In this document: positions 33,210 through 45,714 of the stretch, piece by piece
Layout: every line of letters starts with the position of its first letter
Position numbering within the stretch: position 1 is the stretch's first letter
Assembly (NCBI RefSeq): GCF_021401245.1
Contig: NZ_JACBFY010000001.1
Span: 62,001 to 126,000 of the forward strand
DNA: 64,000 bases
Reading direction: 5' to 3'
Source of the DNA: Pseudacidovorax sp. NFM-22
Lineage (GTDB): Bacteria > Pseudomonadota > Gammaproteobacteria > Burkholderiales > Burkholderiaceae_C
Made by a program: the position numbers and the translations under genes
Notes under the pieces: generated by a model
The model's database searches: none
What the model was told of the DNA's origin: nothing
The model's input: only the letters and a program-made list of their open reading frames with translations

Positions 33210-34193
33210 ATGACGACCCATCCATTGACTCGCCGCCACGCCTTCGCCCTGGCCGCCGCGATGCTGGCCGCCGCGCCGGCCGTGCAGGCGCAGTCCGGCA
33301 CGTATCCCGAGCGCCCGGTGCGCCTGCTGGTCGGCTATTCGGCCGGCGGCGGCGTGGACGCCATGGCCCGGCTGCTCACGCCGCGCCTGTCCACGTTGCT
33401 GGGCCAGCAGGTCGTGGTCGAGAACCGCGCGGGCGCGGCCGGCCTGATCGCCGGCGACCTGGCGGCCAAGGCGCCCGCCGACGGCTACACGCTGCTGCTG
33501 GGCGACAGCTCCACGCTGATCGCGCAATACATGCAGCCGAAGATGTCCTTCGACCCCATCAAGAGCTTCGTGCCGGTGGCTGGACTGTTCACGCTGCCGC
33601 TGATCGTCGTGGCGGGCAACGACTTTCCGGCGAAGACGCCGCAGGAGCTGGTGGCCGCCCTCAAGGCCCGGCCCGGCCACTATTCCTTCGCCACCTCGGG
33701 CGTGGGCACGGTGCAGCACCTGGGCTTCGAGCTGTTCAAGGGCAAGACCGGCACCTTCGTCACGCACATCCCGTATCGCGGCGCGGCACAGATCGTGCCG
33801 GACGTGATCAGCGGGCAGGTGCCGCTGGGCGTCGTCAGCGCTACGTCGGCCCTGGCGCAGGCCAAGGGCGGACGGCTCAAGGCGCTGGCGGTGATGAGCC
33901 CGGTCAAGCTGGCGGGTGCCGAGGACGTGGCGCCGCTGGCAGCCGCCGTGCCGGGCTTCGATGCCGCGCCGCGCGTGTTCCTGCTGGCACCGGCGGGTAC
34001 GCCCGATGCGGTGGTCGAGCGGCTGGGCAGCGCCGTGCGCACGGTGATGGCTGCGCCCGACCTGGCCCAGGTCGCTGCGCAGCAGGGCGCCGTGCCGGCC
34101 TTCGAGCCGCCGGCCGAACTGGGCCGCAGCCTCGTGCAGGAGTCGCAGCGCTGGGGCCAGCTGATCCGTGAGCAGAACATCGTCGCCCAATGA
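33210..34193 (+). CDS. Bug/TctC family periplasmic binding protein
   Basis: This 327-residue protein starts after AAAAGGAGA. The signal peptide ends near AAPAVQAQSG. Motifs are YPERPVRLLVGYSAGGGVDAMARLL, VVVENRAGAAGLIAG and PADGYTLLLG, as in Bug proteins that bind carboxylates for tripartite transporters. It lies between the enolase-superfamily gene and the hydroxyacid oxidase gene, 46 bp before the latter, so a 2-hydroxyacid ligand is a reasonable guess. No transporter membrane genes are present. Confidence 0.9.
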   Translation: MTTHPLTRRHAFALAAAMLAAAPAVQAQSGTYPERPVRLLVGYSAGGGVDAMARLLTPRLSTLLGQQVVVENRAGAAGLIAGDLAAKAPADGYTLLLGDSSTLIAQYMQPKMSFDPIKSFVPVAGLFTLPLIVVAGNDFPAKTPQELVAALKARPGHYSFATSGVGTVQHLGFELFKGKTGTFVTHIPYRGAAQIVPDVISGQVPLGVVSATSALAQAKGGRLKALAVMSPVKLAGAEDVAPLAAAVPGFDAAPRVFLLAPAGTPDAVVERLGSAVRTVMAAPDLAQVAAQQGAVPAFEPPAELGRSLVQESQRWGQLIREQNIVAQ

Positions 34194-34239
34194 GCCCCCT
34201 TGCACCGTCGCCGAGCGGTTTGGCGCGGAGGACGTTCGC

Positions 34240-35421
34240 ATGAGTGCGCCGGCCGCACTGGCGCGCATGACCTGCGTGGAGGACCTGCGCCAGGTGGCCC
34301 GCGCGCGGGTGCCGCGCATGTTCTACGAGTACGTCGATTCGGGCTCCTGGCGCGAATCGACCTACCGCGCCAACGAGCGCGATTTCCAGCAATTGCTGCT
34401 GCGCCAGCGCGTGGCGCGGGACATCTCGCAGCGCACCGTTGCCACCACGATGCTCGGCCATCACGTGGCCATGCCGGTGGCGCTGGCGCCGACGGGCCTC
34501 ACGGGCATGCAGCATGCCGACGGCGAGATCCTGGCTGCGCGCGCCGCACGCGACTTCGGCGTGCCCTTCACGCTCTCGACCATGAGCATCTGCTCGCTGG
34601 AGGACGTGGCCGCGAGCACGGGGCGGCATCCCTTCTGGTTCCAGCTCTACGTGATGCGCGACCGTACGTTCATCGAGGCGCTGATCGAGCGGGCCAGGGC
34701 GGCCAACTGCAGCGCGCTCCAGCTCACGCTCGACCTGCCGGTGATGGGACAGCGCCATGCCGACATCCGCAACGGCCTGTCGGTACCGCCGCGGCCCACG
34801 CTGCGCAACCTGCTGGACCTGGCCCTGCGCACGCGCTGGTGCCTGGGCATGCTGGGCACGCGGCGGCGCAGCTTCGGCAACATCGTGGGCCATGTGAAGG
34901 GCGTGGACGACATGGCCTCGCTGGCCGCCTGGACCAACGCCCAGTTCGATCCCACGCTGTCGTGGGCGGACGTGGAATGGATCAAGCGCCGCTGGGGCGG
35001 GCCGCTGGTGCTCAAGGGCATCCTCGATGCGGAGGACGCGCGCCGGGCCGTGGACTGCGGCGCGGATGCGATCGTGGTCTCCAACCATGGTGGCCGCCAG
35101 CTGGACGGGGCGCCCTCCGCCATCCGCGCGTTGCCCGCCATTGCCGATGCCGTGGGGCGGGAGACCGAGGTCTGGCTCGACAGCGGCGTGCGCAGCGGCC
35201 AGGACGTGCTCAAGGCCCGGGCGCTGGGCGCCCGCGGCACGATGATCGGTCGCGCCTTCCTCTACGGGCTCGGGGCCTTCGGCGAGGCGGGCGTCACGCG
35301 GGTGCTGCAGATCATCCGGCGCGAACTGGACCTGACCCTGGCCTTCTGCGGCCGCACGCACATCGACGACGTGGATGCGTCGATCCTGCTCGGGCCGCAG
35401 CGTACCGGCCCCTGGGACTGA
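34240..35421 (+). CDS. FMN-dependent 2-hydroxyacid oxidase/dehydrogenase
   Basis: The ATG at 34240 after GGAGGAC gives 393 residues. Family marks are PRMFYEYVDSGSWRESTYRAN, PVALAPTGLTGMQH, FWFQLYVMRDR, the FMN lysine in PLVLKGI, the catalytic base H283 in SNHGGRQLDGA, and DSGVRSGQDVLKARALGA. Members (LldD, glycolate oxidase, mandelate dehydrogenase MdlB) oxidise (S)-2-hydroxyacids to 2-oxoacids, many at the inner membrane. Substrate specificity is not readable from these motifs. Following an enolase-superfamily gene and a Bug gene, it may serve an aryl hydroxyacid route. Confidence 0.9.
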   Translation: MSAPAALARMTCVEDLRQVARARVPRMFYEYVDSGSWRESTYRANERDFQQLLLRQRVARDISQRTVATTMLGHHVAMPVALAPTGLTGMQHADGEILAARAARDFGVPFTLSTMSICSLEDVAASTGRHPFWFQLYVMRDRTFIEALIERARAANCSALQLTLDLPVMGQRHADIRNGLSVPPRPTLRNLLDLALRTRWCLGMLGTRRRSFGNIVGHVKGVDDMASLAAWTNAQFDPTLSWADVEWIKRRWGGPLVLKGILDAEDARRAVDCGADAIVVSNHGGRQLDGAPSAIRALPAIADAVGRETEVWLDSGVRSGQDVLKARALGARGTMIGRAFLYGLGAFGEAGVTRVLQIIRRELDLTLAFCGRTHIDDVDASILLGPQRTGPWD

Positions 35422-35451
35422 GGGCGGCCACGCCGGCGAGCAGGGGCCGCG

Positions 35452-36144
35452 TCAGAGCCCCAGCGTGTCGAACTGCGCGTAGACCTGCACCAGCCAGCCC
35501 TTGACGCGCTGGCGCTCCAGCAGGCCGAGGGCCTCGGGGCCGGTCTTGTCGTTCACGGCCTTCCAGAAGCTCGTGTTGTTGGCGTCGATCTTGCGCATCG
35601 TCGCTTCCTGCAGGCGGGGCAGGGTGATGAACTGGGCGCCGTGCTCGCGGGCCTTGATCTGGGCGGGGGAGCCGTCCAGCGTCGAGAAGTCGCTGCCGCG
35701 GCCCTGGTTCTGCACCACCACGTAGCGGGCGCGCGTGCCGTAGGTGTCGACCAGGCGGCCCAGCATGTCGGTGGAGTCGCGGCCGTCGTCCATCACGTGC
35801 CAGAACACGACCGGAATCTCCAGTTCGTCGAACACGTCGAAGAGCTGCGATTCGTCGATCCAGCGCGCCAGCGGTGCCTGCGTCTGCGCGGCCAGGTCGA
35901 CGATCACGCTGCGCTCGGGGTGCTCCTCGAAGCCGTTGACCACCGTGTCCAGCCCTTCGAAGCTGTCCACTGCCACCGGCGAGGCGAAGCCTTCGTAGAA
36001 GCGGGTGAAGGAGTTGTGCGAACGGTCGGTGTCGAAGCCGATGAAGGGGCGGCTGCGATCGATGAAGTACTGGGCCAGCAGGCGCGAGGTGACGGACTTG
36101 CCGACGCCGCCTTTTTCGCCACCGATGAAGTTCAGGGTGCTCAT
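35452..36144 (-). CDS. Orphan ParA/MinD-like P-loop ATPase
   Basis: This 230-residue protein begins with NFIGGEKGGVGKSVTSRLLAQ, a deviant Walker A motif of the ParA/MinD group with the signature lysine, followed by IGFDTDRSHNSFTRFYEG and SVIVDLAAQTQ. The rest (VVFWHVMDDGRDSTDMLGRLV and RYVVVQNQGRGSDFS) keeps the fold. There is no ParB, MinC/E or plasmid gene nearby. Related proteins are sometimes labelled mobilisation protein, but no transfer gene is visible. The cargo or partner is unknown. Confidence 0.8.
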   Translation of the reverse strand: MSTLNFIGGEKGGVGKSVTSRLLAQYFIDRSRPFIGFDTDRSHNSFTRFYEGFASPVAVDSFEGLDTVVNGFEEHPERSVIVDLAAQTQAPLARWIDESQLFDVFDELEIPVVFWHVMDDGRDSTDMLGRLVDTYGTRARYVVVQNQGRGSDFSTLDGSPAQIKAREHGAQFITLPRLQEATMRKIDANNTSFWKAVNDKTGPEALGLLERQRVKGWLVQVYAQFDTLGL

Positions 36145-36290
36145 GTGCAGGAGGGGAGGTGGTGGAGAAGATGCGCGCCGCGCGGTGCGGAAGCCGGGTT
36201 TGCACGGGTTGCGCGGCGCATTCTAGAAAGCGGTCTGTGTCGATGGTGTGCAAAGACGGCCGGCGCGAAGGGTCGGCGCGGCGCCCGCGC

Positions 36291-37055
36291 TCAGCGCGGC
36301 ACCATCGCCAGCAGCGGCCCCAGGTTGCCCATCAGCCAGTTCTGGCTGAAGTCCAGCGCGGCGCGGCGGTATTTCTCGTCGGCCTGGGCGGCCAGCAGAT
36401 CGAGCCGCGCCACCACCTTCGACAGTTCCCGGTCCACCACCAGATTGCGGCCCCGCTCGCTGATCTCGGTGGACAGCAGCAGCGGCTGGCCGTCGGCGCC
36501 GGTGCGCGAGCTCAGCAGCCACAGCGAGATCTCGAAGTTGCGCGCGGCGCGGAAGGCGTTTTCGGCGCTGACGCCGTCGATCATGGTCTGCCGCCAGGTG
36601 TCGCCGTTGGCCTGCTTGAGCATGGCGGCCCAGCCGACGACGAGTGCCGCCACGCGGTCGCCGGCGTAGGTCTCGGGCGGCGCAAAGGCCAGGCGCACGG
36701 CCTCGATGCCGGTGGCGCCGCGCAGCCAGGGCAGCGGCGGGCCCTGGTCGATGGCCTGCCAGGTGCGGGCCACGGCGTCATCGGCGCTCGCGGCCCATTT
36801 GCGCCATTCGCGCGGATTGCGGCGGTACAGCGACAGCTGGACCCGGCGCACCGATTCCAGGTTGTCCCGCAACGCGAGGTTGGCCACGCGGTTGGCGCCG
36901 GACTCCATCCATTCGCCCTGGGTGTAGGGCTCGGCGCGCTTCGTGTCGTGGAACATGCCGCAGCCGGCGAGCAGGGCGCAGGCACCGATCAGGCCGGACA
37001 GCAGCAGGTGCCGCGCGGGCATGGGCGCGAGGGAGGCGGGCAGGGGAAGGCGCAT
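36291..37055 (-). CDS. Putative lipoprotein
   Basis: This 254-residue protein has a signal peptide and lipobox (GACALLAGCGMF, Cys near residue 32), so it is probably membrane-anchored. The mature part is helical and rich in Arg, Trp and Ala (ALRDNLESVRRVQLSLYRRNPREWRKWAA and TYAGDRVAALVVGWAAMLKQANGDTWRQTMIDGVSAENAFRAARNFEISLWLL). I do not recognise the family. It is divergent from smc by about 95 bp. The start could be the later Met at residue 12, still ahead of the lipobox. Confidence 0.8.
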   Translation of the reverse strand: MRLPLPASLAPMPARHLLLSGLIGACALLAGCGMFHDTKRAEPYTQGEWMESGANRVANLALRDNLESVRRVQLSLYRRNPREWRKWAASADDAVARTWQAIDQGPPLPWLRGATGIEAVRLAFAPPETYAGDRVAALVVGWAAMLKQANGDTWRQTMIDGVSAENAFRAARNFEISLWLLSSRTGADGQPLLLSTEISERGRNLVVDRELSKVVARLDLLAAQADEKYRRAALDFSQNWLMGNLGPLLAMVPR

Positions 37056-37149
37056 GGGCGCACGTTATCATCCTGCCCTTGCGCGGCAAGGCACGGCCTG
37101 CGCACTTTCTCCTTGAATATCAACATCTTGGCCTTGCTGCCCGTCTGCG

Positions 37150-40100
37150 GTGCGTCTCAACTCCATCAAGCTTTCCGGGTTCAAGTCCTTCGCTGAGCCG
37201 ACCAACTTCATGCTCCCGGGCCAGCTGGTGGGCGTGGTGGGCCCCAACGGCTGCGGCAAGTCCAACATCATGGACGCGGTGCGCTGGGTGCTGGGCGAGT
37301 CGCGCGCCTCCGAGCTGCGCGGCGAGTCCATGCAGGACGTGATCTTCAACGGCACCACCAGCCGCAAGCAGGCCAGCCGGGCCAGCGTCGAGCTGGTGTT
37401 CGACAACGCCGACCACCGTGCGGGCGGCCAGTGGAGCCAGTTCACCGAGATCGCGGTCAAGCGCGTGCTCACGCGCGACGGCAACAGCAGCTACTTCATC
37501 AACAACCAGCCGGTGCGCCGCCGCGACGTGCAGGACGTGTTCCTGGGCACCGGCCTGGGCCCGCGGGCTTACGCCATCATCGGCCAGGGCACGATCAGCC
37601 GGATCATCGAATCCAAGCCCGAGGAACTGCGGCTCTTCCTCGAAGAGGCCGCCGGCGTCTCCAAGTACAAGGAGCGCCGCCGCGAGACCGAGAACCGCCT
37701 GTCGGACACGCGCGAGAACCTGACCCGGGTCGAGGACATCCTGCGCGAGCTCAACGCCAACCTCGAGAAGCTGGAGAAGCAGGCCGAGGTGGCCGCGCGC
37801 TACAACCAGCTGCAGGCCGAGGCCACGCGCAAGCAGCACCAGCTGTGGTTCCTCAAGCGCGCCGACGCCGAGGCCGACCAGCTGCGCGTGCAGGCCGAGG
37901 GCCGCCAGGCCGTCAACGACCTCGAATCGCGCATGGCCGACCTGCGCCACATCGAGGCCGAGCTGGAGACCATCCGCCAGGCCCACTACGGCGCCGGCGA
38001 CCAGGTCAACCAGGCCCAGGGCAAGCTCTACGAGGCCAGCGCCGAGGTGGGCCGGCTGGAGGGCGAGATCCGCTACGTGGTCGAAGGCCGCCAGCGCGTG
38101 CAGCAGCGCCTGGCCCAGCTGGCCGAGCAGATCCAGCAGTGGGACACCCGCCGCGCCGATGCCGAGGTCGAGCTGGAGAACCTGGCCGGCGCGGGCATGG
38201 ACGCCGAGGAGCAGGCCGCCATCCTGGCCGCGCAGCTGGAAGAGCAGGAAGCCCGCCTGCCCGAGCTGGAGGACGCCCGCCAGCGCGCGCAGGAAACGGC
38301 CAACGCCCAGCGCGGCGCGGTGGTGCAGGTGCAGCAGCAGATCCAGGTGCTGGCCGCCGACCAGCGCAACATCGACGACCAGGTGCGCCAGCTCAGCCAG
38401 CGCAGCGACCGCCTGCGCGCCGACCGCCAAGCACTCAACGCGCCCGACGAGGCCAGGCTGGAGGCGCTGCGCGAGGAATTCGCCATGGCCGAAGAAGCGG
38501 CCAGCGAATCCGAGGCGCGCCTGATGGACTTGCAGGAACGCGTGCCGCAGCTGGACGACGACCGCCGCGCCCGCCAGCAGGCCGTCAACACCGAAGGCGC
38601 GCGCCAGGCCGAACTGTCCGCCCGGCTGGAGGCGCTGCGCGCCCTGCAGGAGAAAGTGAAGACCGACGGCAAGCTGCGCCCCTGGCTCGCCAAGCACGGC
38701 CTGGATGGACTGCAAGGCCTGTGGAGCCGCCTGCATGTGGAGCCCGGCTGGGAGGCCGCCCTCGAAGCCGCCCTGCGGGACCGAATGGGCGCGCTGGAGA
38801 TCTCGCGGCTGGAAATGGCCCGTGCCTTCGCCAACGACGCGCCGCCGGCCAAGCTCAGCTTCTACACGCCGCCATCGGCGCCGGCCGCCGCCGCTCCAGG
38901 CGCCATGCCCTGCCTGGCCGACCTGCTGCGCCTGCACGACGCCGGCCTGCAGTCGCTGCTGGCCGACTGGCTGCACGGCTGCTTCACCGCCGCCAGCCTG
39001 GACGAGGCCCTGGCCGCCCGCGAGCGCCTGCAGCCCGGCGAGGCCATCTACGTGGCCGCCGGCCACGTCGTCACGCGCCACAGCGTCGGCCTCTATGCGC
39101 AGGACTCCGAACAGTCCGGCCTGCTGGCCCGCCAGCAGGAAATGGAGAACCTGGAGCGCGAACTGCGCGCCCAGGCCCTGATCGCCGAAGAGGCCCGCAC
39201 GGCCCTCGTGCGCGCCGAAAGCGCCTATGGCGAGGCAGCCGGCCGCCTGGTCGGCGCACGGCGCGAGGCCGACCAGACCCGCGCCCGCGCCCACGAACTG
39301 CAGGTCGAGACGCTGCGCCTGTCGCAGCAGGCCGAGCAGGCCCGCGCCCGCAGCGAACAGCTCAATGCCGACCTGGGCGAGGTCGAGGCCCAGCTCGAAG
39401 AGCTGCAGGAGCGCCGCGTCGCCGCCGAGGCCCGCTTCGAGGAGCTGGACCTGCAACTGGCCGACAGCCAGGAGCGCCATGCCGAGCTGGAAGAGCGCGT
39501 CATCGAGGCCAGCCGCAAGCTGGACGCCGCCCGCGAGCAGCACCGCAGCCTGGAGCGGCAGGTGCAGGAATCCACCTTCTCCCAGCGCACGCTGGAGGCG
39601 CGCCGCGCCGAACTCGGCCGCGGCATCGACACCGCCCGCCAGCAGACCGTGGCCCTGGCCGACGAGCGTGAGCGGGCCGAGGGCGAACTGGCCCGCCTGT
39701 CCGACGCCGCCGCGCAGGCCGGCCTGCAGGACGCGCTCAACCTCAAGGCCGAGCGCGAAGCCGCGCTGGGCGCCATGCGCAGCCAATACGACGACCTGAC
39801 GCAGAAGCTGCGCGCCAGCGACGAGCGGCGGCTGCAGATCGAGCGGGCGCTCGACCCGCTGCGCCAGCGCATCACCGAGATGCAGCTCAAGGAACAGGCC
39901 GCGCGCCTGGGCCTGGAGCAATACGAACAGCTGCTGGTGGACGCCCAGGCCGACCGCGAGGCCATCGCCGCCTCCATCGAGGCCGACAAGGTGCGCCTGA
40001 CCGGCCTGCAGGGCGAGATCGACCGCCTGCACCGCGAGGTGGCCGGCCTGGGCGCCGTCAACCTGGCGGCGCTGGATGAACTGACCAGCGCCCGCGAGCG

Positions 40101-40665
40101 CAAGACCTTCCTCGACGCCCAGTCGGCCGACCTGAACGAGGCCATCACCACGCTGGAAGACGCCATCCGCAAGATCGACGGCGAGACGCGCGAACTGCTG
40201 GGCGGCACCTTCAACACCGTCAACGAGCACTTCAGCCGCATGTTCCCGGAGCTGTTCGGCGGCGGCAATGCGCGGCTGATCATGACCGGCGACGAGATCC
40301 TGGACGCAGGCGTGCAGGTCATGGCCCAGCCGCCCGGCAAGAAGAACCAGACCATCCACCTGCTCTCGGGCGGCGAGAAGGCGCTGACGGCCATCGCGCT
40401 GGTGTTCGCCATCTTCCAGCTCAACCCCGCGCCCTTCTGCCTGCTGGACGAGGTGGACGCACCGCTGGACGACGCCAACACCGAGCGCTATGCCCGCCTG
40501 GTGTCGGCCATGAGCCGCGGGACGCAGTTCCTCTTCATTAGCCACAACAAGATCGCCATGGAGATGGCGCAGCAGCTGATCGGCGTGACCATGCAGGAGC
40601 AGGGCGTCTCGCGCATCGTGGCGGTGGACATGGAATCCGCCGCCGGCATGGCCGAAGTCGGCTGA
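37150..40665 (+). CDS. smc: Chromosome segregation ATPase SMC
   Basis: The GTG at 37150 starts RLNSIKLSGFKSFAEPT. The 1171-residue length is standard. Walker A is GPNGCGKSN (about 33-41), with SRASELRGESMQDVIFNG following. Long coiled coils (about 165-490 and 660-1000) flank a hinge near 500-640. The C-terminal head has the signature LLSGGEKALTAIAL and Walker B FCLLDEVDAPLDDAN. SMC compacts and segregates the chromosome with ScpA/B. It is followed by zipA and ligA, an order typical of betaproteobacteria. Confidence 0.97.
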   Translation: MRLNSIKLSGFKSFAEPTNFMLPGQLVGVVGPNGCGKSNIMDAVRWVLGESRASELRGESMQDVIFNGTTSRKQASRASVELVFDNADHRAGGQWSQFTEIAVKRVLTRDGNSSYFINNQPVRRRDVQDVFLGTGLGPRAYAIIGQGTISRIIESKPEELRLFLEEAAGVSKYKERRRETENRLSDTRENLTRVEDILRELNANLEKLEKQAEVAARYNQLQAEATRKQHQLWFLKRADAEADQLRVQAEGRQAVNDLESRMADLRHIEAELETIRQAHYGAGDQVNQAQGKLYEASAEVGRLEGEIRYVVEGRQRVQQRLAQLAEQIQQWDTRRADAEVELENLAGAGMDAEEQAAILAAQLEEQEARLPELEDARQRAQETANAQRGAVVQVQQQIQVLAADQRNIDDQVRQLSQRSDRLRADRQALNAPDEARLEALREEFAMAEEAASESEARLMDLQERVPQLDDDRRARQQAVNTEGARQAELSARLEALRALQEKVKTDGKLRPWLAKHGLDGLQGLWSRLHVEPGWEAALEAALRDRMGALEISRLEMARAFANDAPPAKLSFYTPPSAPAAAAPGAMPCLADLLRLHDAGLQSLLADWLHGCFTAASLDEALAARERLQPGEAIYVAAGHVVTRHSVGLYAQDSEQSGLLARQQEMENLERELRAQALIAEEARTALVRAESAYGEAAGRLVGARREADQTRARAHELQVETLRLSQQAEQARARSEQLNADLGEVEAQLEELQERRVAAEARFEELDLQLADSQERHAELEERVIEASRKLDAAREQHRSLERQVQESTFSQRTLEARRAELGRGIDTARQQTVALADERERAEGELARLSDAAAQAGLQDALNLKAEREAALGAMRSQYDDLTQKLRASDERRLQIERALDPLRQRITEMQLKEQAARLGLEQYEQLLVDAQADREAIAASIEADKVRLTGLQGEIDRLHREVAGLGAVNLAALDELTSARERKTFLDAQSADLNEAITTLEDAIRKIDGETRELLGGTFNTVNEHFSRMFPELFGGGNARLIMTGDEILDAGVQVMAQPPGKKNQTIHLLSGGEKALTAIALVFAIFQLNPAPFCLLDEVDAPLDDANTERYARLVSAMSRGTQFLFISHNKIAMEMAQQLIGVTMQEQGVSRIVAVDMESAAGMAEVG

Positions 40666-44004
<3,339 letters not shown>

Positions 44005-44131
44005 GGGCTTGGGGTGGCACTGACGACGCGCTGACTCTTACGGCGTGTTACGCCCACGCAGGGACCCTGGCGTCGGCACCCGCGCTCCAACCGCGTTGTG
44101 TACCCATGGCTTCGGCCAGGAGGAAAACTCG

Positions 44132-44620
44132 ATGACGACGACATTCAGACGTGGAGGGGCGGCCCTGCTGGTGGCGGGCGCGGCCCTGGTGCTGGGCGGC
44201 TGTGCCGCCTACGAAGAGCCGGGCTATGCCACCTACCCGGCCTATCCGGGGTACTCCACCTACCCGGCCCAGCCCTACTACGGCCAACCGGCGGTGGTCC
44301 CTGGCGGTTACGTGGGCGTGGACGTCTACCGCGACCCCGGTCCCCGCTACTGGGATCGTCGGCCGGTGGCCCCCTATCCCTACCCGCCAGCCTACGGGCG
44401 GCCGGGGTGGAACGACCGGGACAGGGACCATGACCGAGGCCGCGGCTGGCGGGGAGCACCGCCGCAGGCGCAGTTGCCCGGCGCCGTTCCGGTGGTGCCG
44501 CCACGCGGCCCCGGTGCCGGCCGGCCCGGCGGGCCCCACGCCGTTCCCTTCGGCGACCCGCGCGTGGGCACCGGTACGGTCATCCCTCCGCCGAAGCAGG
44601 ACTCGGGCAACACGCCCTGA
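44132..44620 (+). CDS. Tyr/Pro-rich small lipoprotein
   Basis: AGGAGGA before the ATG at 44132 gives 162 residues. Signal peptide and lipobox are [13 protein letters not shown] (Cys near residue 24). The mature part is disordered, with Tyr-Pro repeats ([19 protein letters not shown]), then basic Arg/Asp runs ([16 protein letters not shown]) and a Pro/Gly tail. No domain is recognised. Similar proteins occur widely in Burkholderiales envelopes with unknown function. Confidence 0.8.
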   Translation: MTTTFRRGGAALLVAGAALVLGGCAAYEEPGYATYPAYPGYSTYPAQPYYGQPAVVPGGYVGVDVYRDPGPRYWDRRPVAPYPYPPAYGRPGWNDRDRDHDRGRGWRGAPPQAQLPGAVPVVPPRGPGAGRPGGPHAVPFGDPRVGTGTVIPPPKQDSGNTP

Positions 44621-44670
44621 GCGTCGCGCGCCCCCGGCCTGTGGCCGCGCGGCGCGTCCACAATGGGCTG

Positions 44671-45210
44671 ATGACGATCCGCGAAATCCTGAAGATGGGC
44701 GATCCCCGACTGTTGCGCGTCGCGCAACCGGTCGGCGCCTTCGATACCGACGAACTGCACCTGCTGGTGCGCGACATGTTCGAGACCATGCATGCCGTCA
44801 ACGGCGCCGGCCTGGCGGCCCCGCAGATCGGGGTGGACCTGCAACTGGTCATCTTCGGCACCGACCGCCCCAATCCCCGCTATCCCGAGGCGCCAGTCGT
44901 CCCCCGCACCGTGCTGCTCAACCCGGTGATCGAGCCACTCGGCGACGAAGAGGAGGAGGGCTGGGAGGGCTGCCTGTCCGTGCCGGGCCTGCGCGGCGTG
45001 GTGCCACGCTGGCAGCGCATCCGCTACAGCGGCTTCGATCCCTACGGCGATCCCATCGACCGCATGGCCGAGGGCTTCCATGCCCGCGTGGTCCAGCATG
45101 AATGCGACCACCTGATCGGCAAGCTCTACCCGATGCGCGTGCGGGACTTCACCCGCTTCGGCTTCACCGAGGTGCTGTTCCCCGGCCTGGACGCGGCCGA
45201 CGACGATTGA
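44671..45210 (+). CDS. def: Peptide deformylase
   Basis: This 179-residue enzyme removes the formyl group from new proteins. The three family motifs are complete: [10 protein letters not shown] (45-54), EGCLS with metal ligand C101, and HECDH with H143, E144 and H147. The ATG at 44671 begins [15 protein letters not shown], the standard start. It does not lie next to fmt, so it may be a second deformylase, which is common in this group. It is convergent with the DoxX gene, 18 bp apart. Confidence 0.95.
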   Translation: MTIREILKMGDPRLLRVAQPVGAFDTDELHLLVRDMFETMHAVNGAGLAAPQIGVDLQLVIFGTDRPNPRYPEAPVVPRTVLLNPVIEPLGDEEEEGWEGCLSVPGLRGVVPRWQRIRYSGFDPYGDPIDRMAEGFHARVVQHECDHLIGKLYPMRVRDFTRFGFTEVLFPGLDAADDD

Positions 45211-45228
45211 ATCGTGCGGCCCGGCCGC

Positions 45229-45624
45229 TCAGTTGAAGCGGCCGCCGGCGCCGATGCGGCCGCCGCCGATCATGGCGCTGGCCAGCGCCGCCACCAAGAA
45301 CATGCCCTGCAGTTCCAGCGCCCAGCCCCCGGTGCCGTTGAACTTGCCCAGGTCGCCCATGTGCACCAGCCAGATCGCCACCACCATGTTGATGGCCACC
45401 ACGAGCGCCGCGGGCCGGGTGAAGAAGCCGACGATCAGCAGCACCGGCGCGACGATCTCTCCCACGAACACCAGGTAGGCCAGCACCGAGGGCACGCCCT
45501 GCGACGCCAGCATGTGGCCGATACCGTCCACCCCCTTGGGCAACTTGGCGATGCCGTGCAGCAGGATCAGCACGCCGAGCGTGGCGCGCAGGAGGAACTT
45601 GCCGATGTCGTCGGTACGGTTCAT
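45229..45624 (-). CDS. DoxX family membrane protein
   Basis: This 131-residue protein has four predicted transmembrane helices and the DoxX pattern: LLRATLGVLILLHGIAKLPKGVDGIGHML, VLAYLVFVGEIVAPVLLIVGFFTRPAALVVAINMVVAI, and WALELQGMFLVAALA. Family members are small inner-membrane proteins linked to quinone or thiosulfate redox chemistry or stress; the reaction here is unknown. The ATG at 45624 is preferred over upstream codons, which add an unlikely Arg/Ser tail. Confidence 0.88.
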   Translation of the reverse strand: MNRTDDIGKFLLRATLGVLILLHGIAKLPKGVDGIGHMLASQGVPSVLAYLVFVGEIVAPVLLIVGFFTRPAALVVAINMVVAIWLVHMGDLGKFNGTGGWALELQGMFLVAALASAMIGGGRIGAGGRFN

Positions 45625-45714
45625 GGAGGCGGGGGAAGAAGAGACTGAGGAAAAAGATGGCCGCAGAGGCCGCGAGCGCGCGATGTTAGCGGCGCGCGTC
45701 ACCGTGCCATGGGG

